Assembly (NCBI GenBank): GCA_964467615.1
Contig: CAYXRK010000005.1
Location: forward strand, 1-60,774
Length of the DNA: 60,774 nt
From: CAYXRK01 sp964467615
GTDB taxonomy: Bacteria > Hydrogenedentota > Hydrogenedentia > Hydrogenedentales > GCA-2746185
Direction of reading: 5' to 3'
Shown here piece after piece: positions 1 through 8,973 of this stretch; position 1 is the stretch's first letter, and each line of letters begins with the position of its first letter. The position numbers and the translations under genes are program-made. Below the pieces are notes generated by a model. It searched no databases. It was not told the origin of the DNA and saw nothing but the letters and a program-made list of their open reading frames with translations.

Positions 1-514
1 TGTGCAGATAATCCGGCGAGACCCCCGCAAGCAGTCCGCGATCAATCATCGCGAAATTCGGTTCAATGTACTGCGCGCCCGCCTGATTGGCGAGGTTCTG
101 AAGTAAGATGCGTTCGGTAATGTACCCGAGTTCAACGAGAATCTCGCCGACGGCCCTACCCCGTTGCTTCTGGATTTTCAGCGCGGTTTCGAGTTGTTCA
201 GGCTGGATGATTCCCTGTTCGACGAGCATATCGCCGATGCGCATCGTTGCGCCGGCCTTGGCAATGACGTCGCTGATCGCCTGGCGCGTCGCGTACCCCA
301 ACTCGATGAGGATGTCGCCGATTTGTCGTGGTTGCTCGAGGCGGGACTGAATCTTGAGCACGCGATCGAGTTGGGCGGGTGTAATTACGCCATCCGCGAC
401 GAGGGCGTCACCGATCAGCGATTTTCGACCGGAGGCCTTACTCTTGGTTTCGGGATCGATCCGTGCCGCGGCGGATTTCGTCGTACGTGATTTCTTTGTC
501 GTGGCCGGAGTCAC
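1..514 (-). CDS. Type II secretion/type IV pilus assembly ATPase (GspE/PilB family), N-terminal part
   Basis: Reading the minus strand gives a protein with two consecutive GspE/PilB N-terminal domains: each has an IGD-(A/I/M)LV-type start and a VITPAQLDRVLKIQ or IIQPEQLETALKIQ segment. These domains precede the secretion or twitching ATPase of type II secretion and type IV pilus machines, which acts at the cytoplasmic face of the inner membrane. A lysine/arginine/threonine-rich N-terminus precedes the first domain. I chose GTG at 514 because GGAGA lies 6 bases upstream; an in-frame ATG at 559 is open but has no usable ribosome site. The gene runs off the left edge, so the Walker motifs are not visible and GspE cannot be separated from PilB. 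Confidence 0.8.
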   Translation of the reverse strand, partial: MTPATTKKSRTTKSAAARIDPETKSKASGRKSLIGDALVADGVITPAQLDRVLKIQSRLEQPRQIGDILIELGYATRQAISDVIAKAGATMRIGDMLVEQGIIQPEQLETALKIQKQRGRAVGEILVELGYITERILLQNLANQAGAQYIEPNFAMIDRGLLAGVSPDYLH

Positions 515-739
515 AGACGTTCTCCGAACGACAATCGATCCGTGGCCATTGTCCCCCATTCCTTCGCGCCGCCGACTGTGTCACCCCCGTGCGCGCGGAC
601 GGAACCTAGACGTACTTGTAACCATGCCGCCAATTCTATCGGACGGATTCTCGAAAAGTCCAGAAGGCAAGAATTCTACGAAAAGCCATTCTCGGCAAAG
701 GGTGCCCGCGCCCTATGCGGCCTATCTACATCTCCGGGA

Positions 740-1021
740 CTAAATCTTCGCGCCGTTCTTGCGCCGGGCCTCGATGTGCTGTTCGAGTATCTCGCGGTAG
801 TCGTCCACGTCGATATCCCGCTCGGCGCATATCAGCATTAAGTTACCGTCGTTGCGGAAGTTACCGTCCCATTCCATGAGTTTTTCGTCGGTCCAACTTG
901 GGTCGTACTCCGCGAGCTTCTGATCGGAGAATTGGGCCACGTGATACCGCGCGCTTACATCGGCCTCGTCCATCAATTGACCGGGCGGATAGTGTTCGTA
1001 ATCGATAGTGGTGTCGGGCAT
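740..1021 (-). CDS. Small acidic hypothetical protein (93 aa)
   Basis: This 93-residue ORF is acidic in its centre and ends in a basic tail (EARRKNGAKI). It has an ATG start with AGGAG 7 bases upstream, and lies 24 bases downstream of the penicillin-acylase-type gene on the same strand, so the two are probably cotranscribed. I do not recognise the family. It has no signal peptide, no membrane segment and one cysteine. The predicted content is helical with several Trp/Asp-rich turns (DPSWTDEKLMEWDG). Function unknown; a small cytoplasmic protein is the safest description. Confidence 0.6.
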   Translation of the reverse strand: MPDTTIDYEHYPPGQLMDEADVSARYHVAQFSDQKLAEYDPSWTDEKLMEWDGNFRNDGNLMLICAERDIDVDDYREILEQHIEARRKNGAKI

Positions 1022-1045
1022 GGAGGTGCTCCTAGTTGATGGCCG

Positions 1046-3178
1046 TCACTTGGTTTCCCCAGGATGATACTTGGCGACGAGCTGTTGCTCAATATCGGCC
1101 TCGGTGAAGGCCACCCGCTTCATTTGGTTCTCGGCGAACAGGGCCGCCTGATCGTTGTAGTGCGGGGCGCTTTCCACTTCGCTCTGGCTGTATGCGACGA
1201 CGGAATAGGCCCGTGGAATCTCGCCGAACTCCACCGCAAAAATCGCCCCATCGCCACCGTTGGCGATGAATATGCCGTCCTCGTCTTCCCGATACTCGAT
1301 AATCCGGAAACATCCGAGGGCGTTCCCATCGCCGCCGACGGGCACGTCTACGCTGCCGAACCGTACACGGTGAATCGCACCCCAGAGGACGTCGTAGGAA
1401 CCATATTTCTCCTTAAGCAAGGAGATTGCCCGCTTAAAAGCGTCGACAGCCCGTGCTGTGTCCGCAAGCCCGCGCGGCGAACTCGTCGCTTCGGCCCGCG
1501 ACCATTGAGTCGCAAAATTTTCTGCGTCGGTGTGGTCCTTCGAATACAGTCCCCACCAGGTCTTGAACAACACGCTGCCACGACTGTCGGCCGAGACCCG
1601 GTTGTTCCAGTTCTTAAGCAGTTGCGCGGCGGCCAGCGCCTCGGCATTGGTTTCAGACTCAACGACAGCGGCGATGAGGTCGTCCTTCACGCGAAACGCC
1701 AGCAAGGCCCGCATGTCGAACTTCAGCGCGACGACCTCTTCGAGGCTAAACATATCGGCGCTATGCACCAGGTCGAGCGACAACTGCGACCGCAAGCTCA
1801 ACGCGTCCTTTCCGAAGTGAGGGGGGAAGCCGGAGGGATCCATGGGTTCTTCGAGGACGGTCAAATACGGCGGACTGTTCGAGTTGAACACGTAGCCCGC
1901 CGCCGGATTGAGCACCTGCGGTAATTCATCCAACGCGTGGAACTTGGTCCAAATTTGGTCCGACTTCGAGACGTGTACGGCCGAGTCGGTCTGCGCCGCG
2001 TGCGGGATGTTCGGGACCGAGCCGTTCCAGAGGTAGAAAATGTTGCCGCTCTTATCGGCGTAACACACGTTGAACATGGGGATGGCCAGCATGCGCAGCG
2101 CGTCCATGAACTCGTCGAGATTCTTGGCCAGGCCCATGCGGTACCACTCTCCATACGAGCGGTACTCCTCGTAGCAGGCGGATTTGAGCACATAAATCGT
2201 GTCGGCTGTGCGATGGACGACCGGCCCCAACGGACTGTGCCAGAACGTGCGGATACCATCGACCAGGCCACCCTCGGTCTTGATTTGGATCGTGACGTCC
2301 TCTTTCGTGAGCGGCACGGATCCTCCGTCGAACAGATAGTGATCGGCCCGATCGGGGTCGGCGTCGAGCGCGTAAATCTCTTCGAGGTCGGGATAGTTGA
2401 CCGTGTGGCTCCAGCCCAGGTTGTTATTGAAGCCGGCAGTGATCACGGGCCGCCCGACGAACGTCGTGCCGTAGACGTTGTACTTGCCGGGAATCGTCAC
2501 GTGGGCCTCGTAGTACGTCGCGACGGGAGACCACGGCTGGTGCGGATTTCCCATCAGGATGGCCTTGCTCGATTTCGTTTTGCGCGGCGCAAAGGCCCAC
2601 ATGTTGGACCCCTCGGCCTCGGGCTCGACGACCGCTTCCTCGCCGCCCTCGAGTTTCTTGATGAACTTTCCGACGATGCCGCTGCGATCGAACGCGAACC
2701 GCATCACGCCCGCGAGTCCGTGCGCCGCAACGTCGTGGCCGTTGATTGGCCCGAACCACTCAGGCAACTCGGAGCGATTCAGTTCCACCCAGTAGTTGAA
2801 CCCCTGCGCAAAGCCCTCGATCATCTCGCGCCAATCGGCATCGAGCAAATGGTACGTCTCGACCGCGCGCGCATAGACCCGGAATTGCCGGTTGCGAAAG
2901 TCCTCTTCGATGTCCTTCTTCGTGCCGAACCATTTCGCCTGTTCGCCGCGCGCTCTCAGAACGCTTCGCATGATGTTCAGGCCGTGGTCCTCGGCCTGCG
3001 CGAACCCCATGCCAAACCCAGCGGCACGTTCGTTCTCCGCGAGAATATGCGGAACACCGTAGGCCGTGCGGCGGATAGTGACCTGCTGGGCCAAGTCCTC
3101 CGTGGATGTGCCGGCACGTGCGCACAGTGCCGCAAGCGCCGTTGCAAGAAACAGTGAAAAGCATTTGTGCGTGTTCAT
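1046..3178 (-). CDS. Penicillin acylase family protein (Ntn hydrolase), secreted
   Basis: A 710-residue protein of the penicillin/acylhomoserine-lactone acylase family, which hydrolyses amide bonds of acylated substrates. The start at 3178 has GGGAG 6 bases upstream and gives a signal peptide (MNTHKCFSLFLATALAALC). The alpha-chain region has the family segment YGVPHILAEN. The motif GSNMWA places the catalytic N-terminal serine of the beta chain at residue 191, preceded by an acidic Glu-rich linker that autocatalysis would remove. NPHQPW and GRPVITAGFNNNLGWSHT follow, as expected for this fold. Length matches periplasmic family members. The substrate cannot be told: beta-lactam, AHL and N-acyl amide acylases share these motifs. 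Confidence 0.9.
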   Translation of the reverse strand: MNTHKCFSLFLATALAALCARAGTSTEDLAQQVTIRRTAYGVPHILAENERAAGFGMGFAQAEDHGLNIMRSVLRARGEQAKWFGTKKDIEEDFRNRQFRVYARAVETYHLLDADWREMIEGFAQGFNYWVELNRSELPEWFGPINGHDVAAHGLAGVMRFAFDRSGIVGKFIKKLEGGEEAVVEPEAEGSNMWAFAPRKTKSSKAILMGNPHQPWSPVATYYEAHVTIPGKYNVYGTTFVGRPVITAGFNNNLGWSHTVNYPDLEEIYALDADPDRADHYLFDGGSVPLTKEDVTIQIKTEGGLVDGIRTFWHSPLGPVVHRTADTIYVLKSACYEEYRSYGEWYRMGLAKNLDEFMDALRMLAIPMFNVCYADKSGNIFYLWNGSVPNIPHAAQTDSAVHVSKSDQIWTKFHALDELPQVLNPAAGYVFNSNSPPYLTVLEEPMDPSGFPPHFGKDALSLRSQLSLDLVHSADMFSLEEVVALKFDMRALLAFRVKDDLIAAVVESETNAEALAAAQLLKNWNNRVSADSRGSVLFKTWWGLYSKDHTDAENFATQWSRAEATSSPRGLADTARAVDAFKRAISLLKEKYGSYDVLWGAIHRVRFGSVDVPVGGDGNALGCFRIIEYREDEDGIFIANGGDGAIFAVEFGEIPRAYSVVAYSQSEVESAPHYNDQAALFAENQMKRVAFTEADIEQQLVAKYHPGETK

Positions 3179-3265
3179 CTCACGCTCCCGGTCGGTATTC
3201 GCGCCTTCGCCACCCGGCAAGCACGCGACGTCGATAGGGCTTAGAGTAGCATGCCCCCAGAGGCG

Positions 3266-3955
3266 CTATCCCTTGGCGACGTAGTCCACCAACCACTGGT
3301 GCAATGGGAGCAGCTTCTTGTACTCGTTGAAGCAGAAGGCCGTGAACTTCTTGTTCGACACGTCCGCGGGAAGTTCGTGCCGCTTGCCGGCGTAGAGCGC
3401 AGTATGTAAGAGATAAGTAGCGCGTTTGTGCTCGGGATCGAAACCGCTCGGCACACGCTTGTAATGTTGGCCGCCAACGTCATATCCGGCCTTTTTCGCC
3501 TTGGCGGCGGCCGCTTCGAGCGCCGTGCCCGATTTTGTCTCGACCACCGCGCGGCGATACGCATCAAGTCCCGGCTTGCTAAATTCGTAGACGCCCACGC
3601 CGAGCACGACGCGGTCGTGATACATCCTGAAAAGAAACGAACACGACCCGCAGCGTTCCGTGCCGCCTTCCCAGAACTGGAGGTCGAGGTGGTTCTTGTA
3701 GGGAGACTTGTCCTTGGAAAAGCGAACGTCTCGATTGATACGGCGGATCGAGCCGTTCACGCGGGGTTCCGCATGAATGTTCTTCGAGATGGCGTGAAGG
3801 CGTTGCCCCATCGCCTCGACGAACAATTTCGCCGGCTCGAGCACCGAATTCTCGTACTCGTCCCGGTGCGCGTCGAACCACTCCTTCTTGTTGTTCTTCT
3901 CGAGCCCCATGAGAAATGCGGACCCTTCCTTCGGAAACCCGGAAAATTCGGCCAT
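3266..3955 (-). CDS. DUF2461 family protein
   Basis: A 229-residue protein starting MAEFSGFPKEGSAFL, with the family hallmark segment LEKNNKKEWFDAHRDEY and the later RRINRDVRFSKDKSPYK motif, both typical of DUF2461 (TIGR02453). No biochemical function is established for the family. It is a soluble protein without signal peptide or membrane segment. It lies 33 bases downstream of the cyclic-nucleotide-binding gene, on the same strand, so it is probably the last gene of the dxs transcript. The C-terminus (residues ~150-229) has the YKRVPSGFDPEH segment that is also family-typical. Confidence 0.9.
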   Translation of the reverse strand: MAEFSGFPKEGSAFLMGLEKNNKKEWFDAHRDEYENSVLEPAKLFVEAMGQRLHAISKNIHAEPRVNGSIRRINRDVRFSKDKSPYKNHLDLQFWEGGTERCGSCSFLFRMYHDRVVLGVGVYEFSKPGLDAYRRAVVETKSGTALEAAAAKAKKAGYDVGGQHYKRVPSGFDPEHKRATYLLHTALYAGKRHELPADVSNKKFTAFCFNEYKKLLPLHQWLVDYVAKG

Positions 3956-3988
3956 CGATCCGCCTTCCCTCCTCCGGCCCGCGCCGGA

Positions 3989-4477
3989 TCAATCTCGTTT
4001 CGTTTCCATATCCCGCGCGCGCTGCGCCGCTTCGTCGAACAGTTCCGCGCACCGCTGCCAGGCGCATTGCGTCAACAAGTGTTTGAACAAGGCTTGCTCG
4101 GACTCGTTGTAGAACTTGACGGATTCGGCCCCAAACTTCGACCAATCGAACGCCAGTATCGAACACGGCGCCGCCGCTTTTACGGTCGCCGTCCGGATTT
4201 TGTCGCTCGTGAACTGAAGGATTTCACCAAGTAACTCGGGCGCATGGAGCTTCTCGAGAAGTTCTCCATCCCGCGTCACGTCCACCTGTCCCGTAAGCAG
4301 CACGCACCCCAAGTTTTCGTCGTGCGCCCCCTGCTCAAACAATTTCTCGCCGGCCTGAACAGATCGCGGCATACCCACCCAAAGCAGGCCCATGGCGCAA
4401 CGATCACGAAGTTCACGCGGCAGTCCTTTGATGAACGGGACTTGCAAGAGCCGCGTGCGAAGGTCTACGAGTTCCAT
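3989..4477 (-). CDS. Cyclic nucleotide-binding (CRP-like) domain protein
   Basis: A 162-residue protein made almost entirely of one cNMP-binding beta-barrel (residues ~10-125): it has PFIKGLPRELRD at the start, then the barrel segment VQAGEKLFEQGAHDENLGCVLLTGQVDV and a second hydrophobic strand set ending ILAFDWSKF. The canonical phosphate-binding cassette (FGE..L....R.A) is degenerate (LLGEILQF...RTATVKA), so ligand binding is uncertain. There is no DNA-binding HTH, so it is not a CRP/FNR-type transcription factor. It lies 27 bases downstream of dxs and upstream of the DUF2461 gene in an apparent operon. The role is unknown. Confidence 0.8.
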   Translation of the reverse strand: MELVDLRTRLLQVPFIKGLPRELRDRCAMGLLWVGMPRSVQAGEKLFEQGAHDENLGCVLLTGQVDVTRDGELLEKLHAPELLGEILQFTSDKIRTATVKAAAPCSILAFDWSKFGAESVKFYNESEQALFKHLLTQCAWQRCAELFDEAAQRARDMETKRD

Positions 4478-4504
4478 ACTGCTTCCTTAGACCGTCCCCT
4501 GCGC

Positions 4505-6439
4505 CTACAAGACCGCCTGGGTTGCACGAGCGCCTAGAAACTCCACGACCGACCGCGCCAGACCCTCGGCGTCGAGACCACATTCCACAAGCTGCTGGTC
4601 TCGTGTCGAGTGTTCGAGGAATCGATCCGGGAATCCCAACCGTTTCACCCGCACGTCCCCGAGTACGCCGCCTAGTTCGAAATGCTCCATCACGGCGCTT
4701 CCGAACCCGCCGGCCAACGTGTTCTCTTCGACCGTAATTATCGGCGCGTGCGCAATTTGATTGATCAGCGCGGCGTCCAGAGGCTTGATGAAGCGTGCGT
4801 CGACCACTCCGATGTTGAGACCACGGCCCTCCAAGATTTCCGCGGCGCGGATGCAAGTACCAACGATAGGCCCTATCGCGAGGAAGTAACCGTCGCCGCC
4901 TTCCTTGACAATTTCACCGTGATCGATGTTCCTTCCGGACTCGGACCCGATGGCCGGGGCCTTGGCCCGCGCGTACCGAAACGCCACGGGCCCCTTCTGC
5001 CGCAACGCCCACTCCAACATCAGCTTGGTATCGACGTCGTCGCGCGGCGCAAGCACCTTCAAGTTCGGCACCGCGCGCAAGAATGACAGGTCGAACGCGC
5101 CCTGCTGCGTCGGGCTGTCCTCGCCCACCAGTCCAGCGCGATCAATAGCAAAAACGACCGGGAGGTTTTGCAGGCACACGTCGTGAATAAGCTGGTCGTA
5201 TCCGCGCTGCAAGAACGTTGAATAGATGGCCGCGACGGGCCGGAATCCCTGCGTCGCAAGCCCAGCGGCGAAGGTCACCGCGTGTTGCTCGCAAATGCCC
5301 ACGTCGAAAAACCGATCCGGAAAATGCTCCTCAAATTTCGAAAGCCCGGTACCGGTTGGCATCGCGGCGGTAATGGCCACGATGCGGTCATCCTCCTTTG
5401 CGCAATCGATCAGTGCGCTCGCGAACGCTTCCGTGAAACTCGGGATCGGCGCGGCGTCCTTCTGCCCACTGCTCAAGAATTTACCCGTACTGATTTCGTA
5501 CGGGTTCACGCCGTGGTACGTCAGCGGGTCGTCTTCGGCGTAGGGATAGCCTTTGCCCTTCTGAGTAACGCAGTGAAACAGGATCGGGCCGTCGATGTTC
5601 TTGAGGTTCTCGAAACAGTGGACCAGGGTGCTCACGTCGTTGCCGTCGACCGGCCCGACGTAACGAAATCCCAACTCCTCGAAGAACCCGCCGGGAATGA
5701 ACATCCCCTTGAAGCCGTGTTCAACGCGCCGCGCCGCTCCCATCACGGATTCGCCCATCGCGCGCATGAACGATTTGAGGTCGCCTCGCGCGCGGTTGTA
5801 TAGACCGTTCGTGATGAGACGGCTGAGATACGAGGAAAGCGCCCCGACGTTCCGAGAGATCGACATCTCGTTGTCGTTCAATATGACCAAAAGCTGGCGC
5901 TTGAGGTGCCCGGCGTGGCTCAACGCTTCCATCGCCATGCCGCCCGTCATCGCGCCGTCGCCGATCACGGCGATAACGTGGCGGTCGCCGCCTCGGAGGT
6001 CCCGCGCCACCGCCATGCCCAAGGCCGCCGAAATCGAAGTCGAACTGTGCCCCGTGCCGAAGCAGTCGAACTCGCTCTCGCTGCGTTTGGGGTAGCCGCT
6101 CAAACCGCCCTTGCGCCGGATCGCATGAATCCGGTCGCGCCGATCCGTCAAGATTTTGTGCGCGTGCGCCTGGTGGCCAACGTCCCACACGATCAAGTCG
6201 TCGCGAGGATCGAAAACGTAGTGCAGCGCGACCGTCAATTCGACCGCGCCAAGCGGGCTCGCGAGGTGCCCTCCGTTGCGTGACGCCACGTCGATGATGA
6301 CGCGGCGCACTTCCTGCGCGAGCTGATCGAGTTCGCTCTCCGAAAGCGTTTTGATCGCGTCCGGAAGATCAAGACCGGCAAGAAGCGGACACTCGTCAAA
6401 TACGGGATGCAGGGGCGCGTTCGGTGTGGGTTCCGCCAT
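4505..6439 (-). CDS. dxs: 1-deoxy-D-xylulose-5-phosphate synthase
   Basis: Catalyses the thiamine-diphosphate-dependent condensation of pyruvate and glyceraldehyde 3-phosphate, the first step of the MEP isoprenoid pathway; its product also feeds thiamine and pyridoxal synthesis. Visible motifs: ASPLGAVELTVALHYVF, the DVGHQAHAHK histidine segment, the ThDP signature GDGAMTGGMA...NDNEMSIS, and the transketolase central and C-terminal domains (GLVGEDSPTQQGAFD, RYARAKAP). The length of 644 residues is normal. Start choice is uncertain: ATG at 6439 gives MAEPTPN; an in-frame ATG at 6457 (AAGG 8 bases upstream) is equally possible. It heads a probable three-gene minus-strand unit with the cNMP-binding and DUF2461 genes. 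Confidence 0.97.
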   Translation of the reverse strand: MAEPTPNAPLHPVFDECPLLAGLDLPDAIKTLSESELDQLAQEVRRVIIDVASRNGGHLASPLGAVELTVALHYVFDPRDDLIVWDVGHQAHAHKILTDRRDRIHAIRRKGGLSGYPKRSESEFDCFGTGHSSTSISAALGMAVARDLRGGDRHVIAVIGDGAMTGGMAMEALSHAGHLKRQLLVILNDNEMSISRNVGALSSYLSRLITNGLYNRARGDLKSFMRAMGESVMGAARRVEHGFKGMFIPGGFFEELGFRYVGPVDGNDVSTLVHCFENLKNIDGPILFHCVTQKGKGYPYAEDDPLTYHGVNPYEISTGKFLSSGQKDAAPIPSFTEAFASALIDCAKEDDRIVAITAAMPTGTGLSKFEEHFPDRFFDVGICEQHAVTFAAGLATQGFRPVAAIYSTFLQRGYDQLIHDVCLQNLPVVFAIDRAGLVGEDSPTQQGAFDLSFLRAVPNLKVLAPRDDVDTKLMLEWALRQKGPVAFRYARAKAPAIGSESGRNIDHGEIVKEGGDGYFLAIGPIVGTCIRAAEILEGRGLNIGVVDARFIKPLDAALINQIAHAPIITVEENTLAGGFGSAVMEHFELGGVLGDVRVKRLGFPDRFLEHSTRDQQLVECGLDAEGLARSVVEFLGARATQAVL

Positions 6440-6484
6440 CGTCGGCCAATACCTCATTTCCCGCACCTTATGCGGGGAACAAAT

Positions 6485-6490
6485 ACTATC
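6485..6490 (-). promoter_or_regulatory. Candidate -10 element for dxs
   Basis: On the minus strand this reads GATAGT preceded by TGT, an extended -10 resemblance, about 30-45 bases ahead of either dxs start. No convincing -35 is visible at 16-18 bases. The site lies in the short region shared with the divergent membrane peptidase gene. Confidence 0.25.
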
Positions 6491-6591
6491 ACAACCTGTT
6501 GGAAACATTGAATATACGGACGAAACCGCCGATCATTACCGTGCCCCTCGCGGGGTACGCCAGCAACAAGGTTTCGTTTTTCTCCCTGTAC

Positions 6592-8874
6592 ATGTGTTTC
6601 CCTCTGCGAAAAGTTTCCATTTGGCCGTTCGCGGCGTGCCTAGTAACCGGCGCGGCGTCGGGACTCGCCGGAACTTTCATTACGCCGCTTCGCACGCTGA
6701 CACACGAACTAACATTCGCCCTCGTTTCGGCCTGTGTCGCGATCGTATATGCAGCGACTACTTTCACACGACGCTCACCGGGATCGCCGGAGTGGAACTG
6801 GATCGTTGCCCGTGCGGCGCGCGCCATTGCCCTCGCCGCTACATTCGTCCTGACCGCGACAACCATAACGTTCGTATCGAACCGTTGGGTATACGACTGC
6901 GCATTCGATCGAGGATTAGTGTTCTTTCTCACTACCTGGGTCCCTTCCGTATTGCTCGCTATGGCCTTAGGCGCGTTTGCGCAATCCATCGGCCTGTCCC
7001 GCCGGGGCGTGCTTTTGGCAGGCCTTTGCCTGCTCCTCGCGACGGGCATCCACGACGGTCTCCAACTGTACTACGGACCGCGCGTGCATCCGGTCGACTT
7101 TTTCATCGGCGATCTCGCCGGACTCTCGCAGCGAGAAGTCCTTGCGCCGTCGAAGATTCACGTGCTCAACCGCGTGTTTGTCATGTTCACAGCGTTCTCG
7201 ATTTGGGAAACCGCGCGATGGTTTTGCGAACGGAGTAGCCCCGCCGCACAAGCCCGCAGGTTCGGCGTCGCGCGACCAGCATTGCTTGGCATCATCGCCG
7301 CAATCACCGCGCTCGCCTATGGCAGTTACATTGGCGCAGGCATCGGCCGCGGCGCACTGCACGCCGCGTACCCCGCTAGCGAAACGACGGATCACTTCGT
7401 CATTCACCACTCGGAATCCGCCTCCGTTCTCCCGCAACTCGACGCAATCGAGCGCAACGCCGAATGGAACTTCGCCTATCTCAGCGCGTTGCTCGGCATT
7501 CAACCAACGGAGCGGCTCCATCTCTACCTCTTCGATTCCGGGGAGGGCCTGCACGCATTCACCGGTATGGACGACGCGCACGCGGGCTTGGGCGAGGTAT
7601 TCCTCACCTGGGACTCCGCGCTGGCGTCCACCCTCACGCACGAACTGACTCACGCGTTGCACCGCGAGTTGCGGCCCTCGCCGCTCATCCTGCTCCGGCG
7701 CGGCATGCTCGAAGGCACGGCCGTCGCCTTCGAGCGCCCCTACACGCTCGTCCCCGAGGCCCACGCCATGCAGGCCGCCGCGCTCCGCCAAGACACGCTG
7801 CCCCCGGCCAAGGCCCTGCTTTCCCCCTTCGGCTTTCGTGCCGCCTCCGAAGTGTCCGCGTACGAATCGATCGGATCGTTCTTCGGTTTCTTGATCCAGA
7901 CCTACGGAGTCGAGAAGTTCGCAAAGATGCAGCAGACGCTCGATTTTTCCGCGGCATACGGAAAGGAGGTCGAGGAACTCGACCAAGAATGGCGAGCGTT
8001 CTTGGAGAAAGTCCCCGACACACCCGAGACCCGCCTCAACGCCGGCATGCTGTTCGACACCTCGCTCTACCCGGCGTACGACACGCTCGTCTGTCCAAAG
8101 GTCGGCCGGCCTGTCGATGCGCGAAAGAGGGCCGCCGCAAGGTCGATGCAGCGCAAGGACTATGCGGGCGCGCGCGAAGCGTACCTGACTTTGTACCGCG
8201 AATCCGGCGACATCCGCCTTGGCCGCTCCGCAGCGAGCGCAGCACGCGAAGCCGGTGACTTCGACACCGCGCTCGCGATCACCCAAGAAATGGAATCGAA
8301 GCAGGACCTGAAGGACTACGCGCGCTTCATCCTCCTGAACGACCGCGTCCAATACCTCGCGTTCGCGCGCGATTGGCCCGCGCTCTACGCCGCGTTCGAT
8401 GATCGCGCCGCCCGTTTTCCCGAACTCCCCCTCGCCAACCGCATGGGCGAGGTGTGTCTGCGAAACCCCGCGATTCGCGAGGGGTACGTCGATGCCGCCG
8501 CCGAGCAGGACCCCGTCATTCGCGCGCGGAAATGGGAAAAACTTCTCGCCGCCAATTCCGATTTCGCCCCGCTCTGGTACCTGTACTTCCGAAACGGTCT
8601 GCCCGCTGAAGCCTCGTCGTCGGTCCACGCCGAAGCCCTCCAACGCGCTATCGCGATCGACCCCTCCCTCACCAACGACCTCGCACCAGACCTACTAGCG
8701 ACGGCAACCGAAGCCATCCACCGCGCCGACTACAACACCGCCCGCGGCCTCGCCAACATCGTCCAAGACACCGCCTCCAACGCGCTCCACAGTTTCGACG
8801 CCCACACCCTCCTGCTCCGCATCCAATTCGAAACCGAAGGCGCAGAGGTTACACGGGAAACGTTGACGCCGTAG
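6592..8874 (+). CDS. Multi-pass membrane protein with gluzincin-type zinc peptidase and TPR-like tail
   Basis: About 760 residues. The first ~270 residues hold several hydrophobic membrane segments; a soluble region follows with the zinc-peptidase motif HELTH (bases 7639-7653) in the context SALASTLTHELTHALHREL, and a downstream Glu in GMLEGTAVAFE as the likely third ligand. This is the peptidase-MA-like arrangement. The C-terminal ~200 residues are Ala/Arg-rich helices resembling TPRs. The start is uncertain: the open frame reaches 6424, overlapping dxs, so I chose the ATG at 6592, which opens with MCFPLRKVSIWPFAAC. It is divergent from dxs. Substrate unknown; a membrane-anchored periplasmic metallopeptidase is inferred. 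Confidence 0.75.
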   Translation: MCFPLRKVSIWPFAACLVTGAASGLAGTFITPLRTLTHELTFALVSACVAIVYAATTFTRRSPGSPEWNWIVARAARAIALAATFVLTATTITFVSNRWVYDCAFDRGLVFFLTTWVPSVLLAMALGAFAQSIGLSRRGVLLAGLCLLLATGIHDGLQLYYGPRVHPVDFFIGDLAGLSQREVLAPSKIHVLNRVFVMFTAFSIWETARWFCERSSPAAQARRFGVARPALLGIIAAITALAYGSYIGAGIGRGALHAAYPASETTDHFVIHHSESASVLPQLDAIERNAEWNFAYLSALLGIQPTERLHLYLFDSGEGLHAFTGMDDAHAGLGEVFLTWDSALASTLTHELTHALHRELRPSPLILLRRGMLEGTAVAFERPYTLVPEAHAMQAAALRQDTLPPAKALLSPFGFRAASEVSAYESIGSFFGFLIQTYGVEKFAKMQQTLDFSAAYGKEVEELDQEWRAFLEKVPDTPETRLNAGMLFDTSLYPAYDTLVCPKVGRPVDARKRAAARSMQRKDYAGAREAYLTLYRESGDIRLGRSAASAAREAGDFDTALAITQEMESKQDLKDYARFILLNDRVQYLAFARDWPALYAAFDDRAARFPELPLANRMGEVCLRNPAIREGYVDAAAEQDPVIRARKWEKLLAANSDFAPLWYLYFRNGLPAEASSSVHAEALQRAIAIDPSLTNDLAPDLLATATEAIHRADYNTARGLANIVQDTASNALHSFDAHTLLLRIQFETEGAEVTRETLTP

Positions 8875-8973
8875 CAGTGCGGCCAGCCGCGTGAACGATT
8901 GAAAAATGACCGCCTATACACATCGGCACCTGTGCATGGGTCGCGGTATAGTGTCTATCCAAGGAACGACTCT

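Noticed and set aside
1937..3157. A 406-codon plus-strand ORF opposite the acylase gene.
   Set aside because: Arg/Asp/Val-biased shadow without a start signal.
6967..8643. A 558-codon minus-strand ORF opposite the membrane zinc peptidase.
   Set aside because: Antisense shadow: Gly/Arg-rich composition, no domain, while the plus strand has membrane helices and HELTH.
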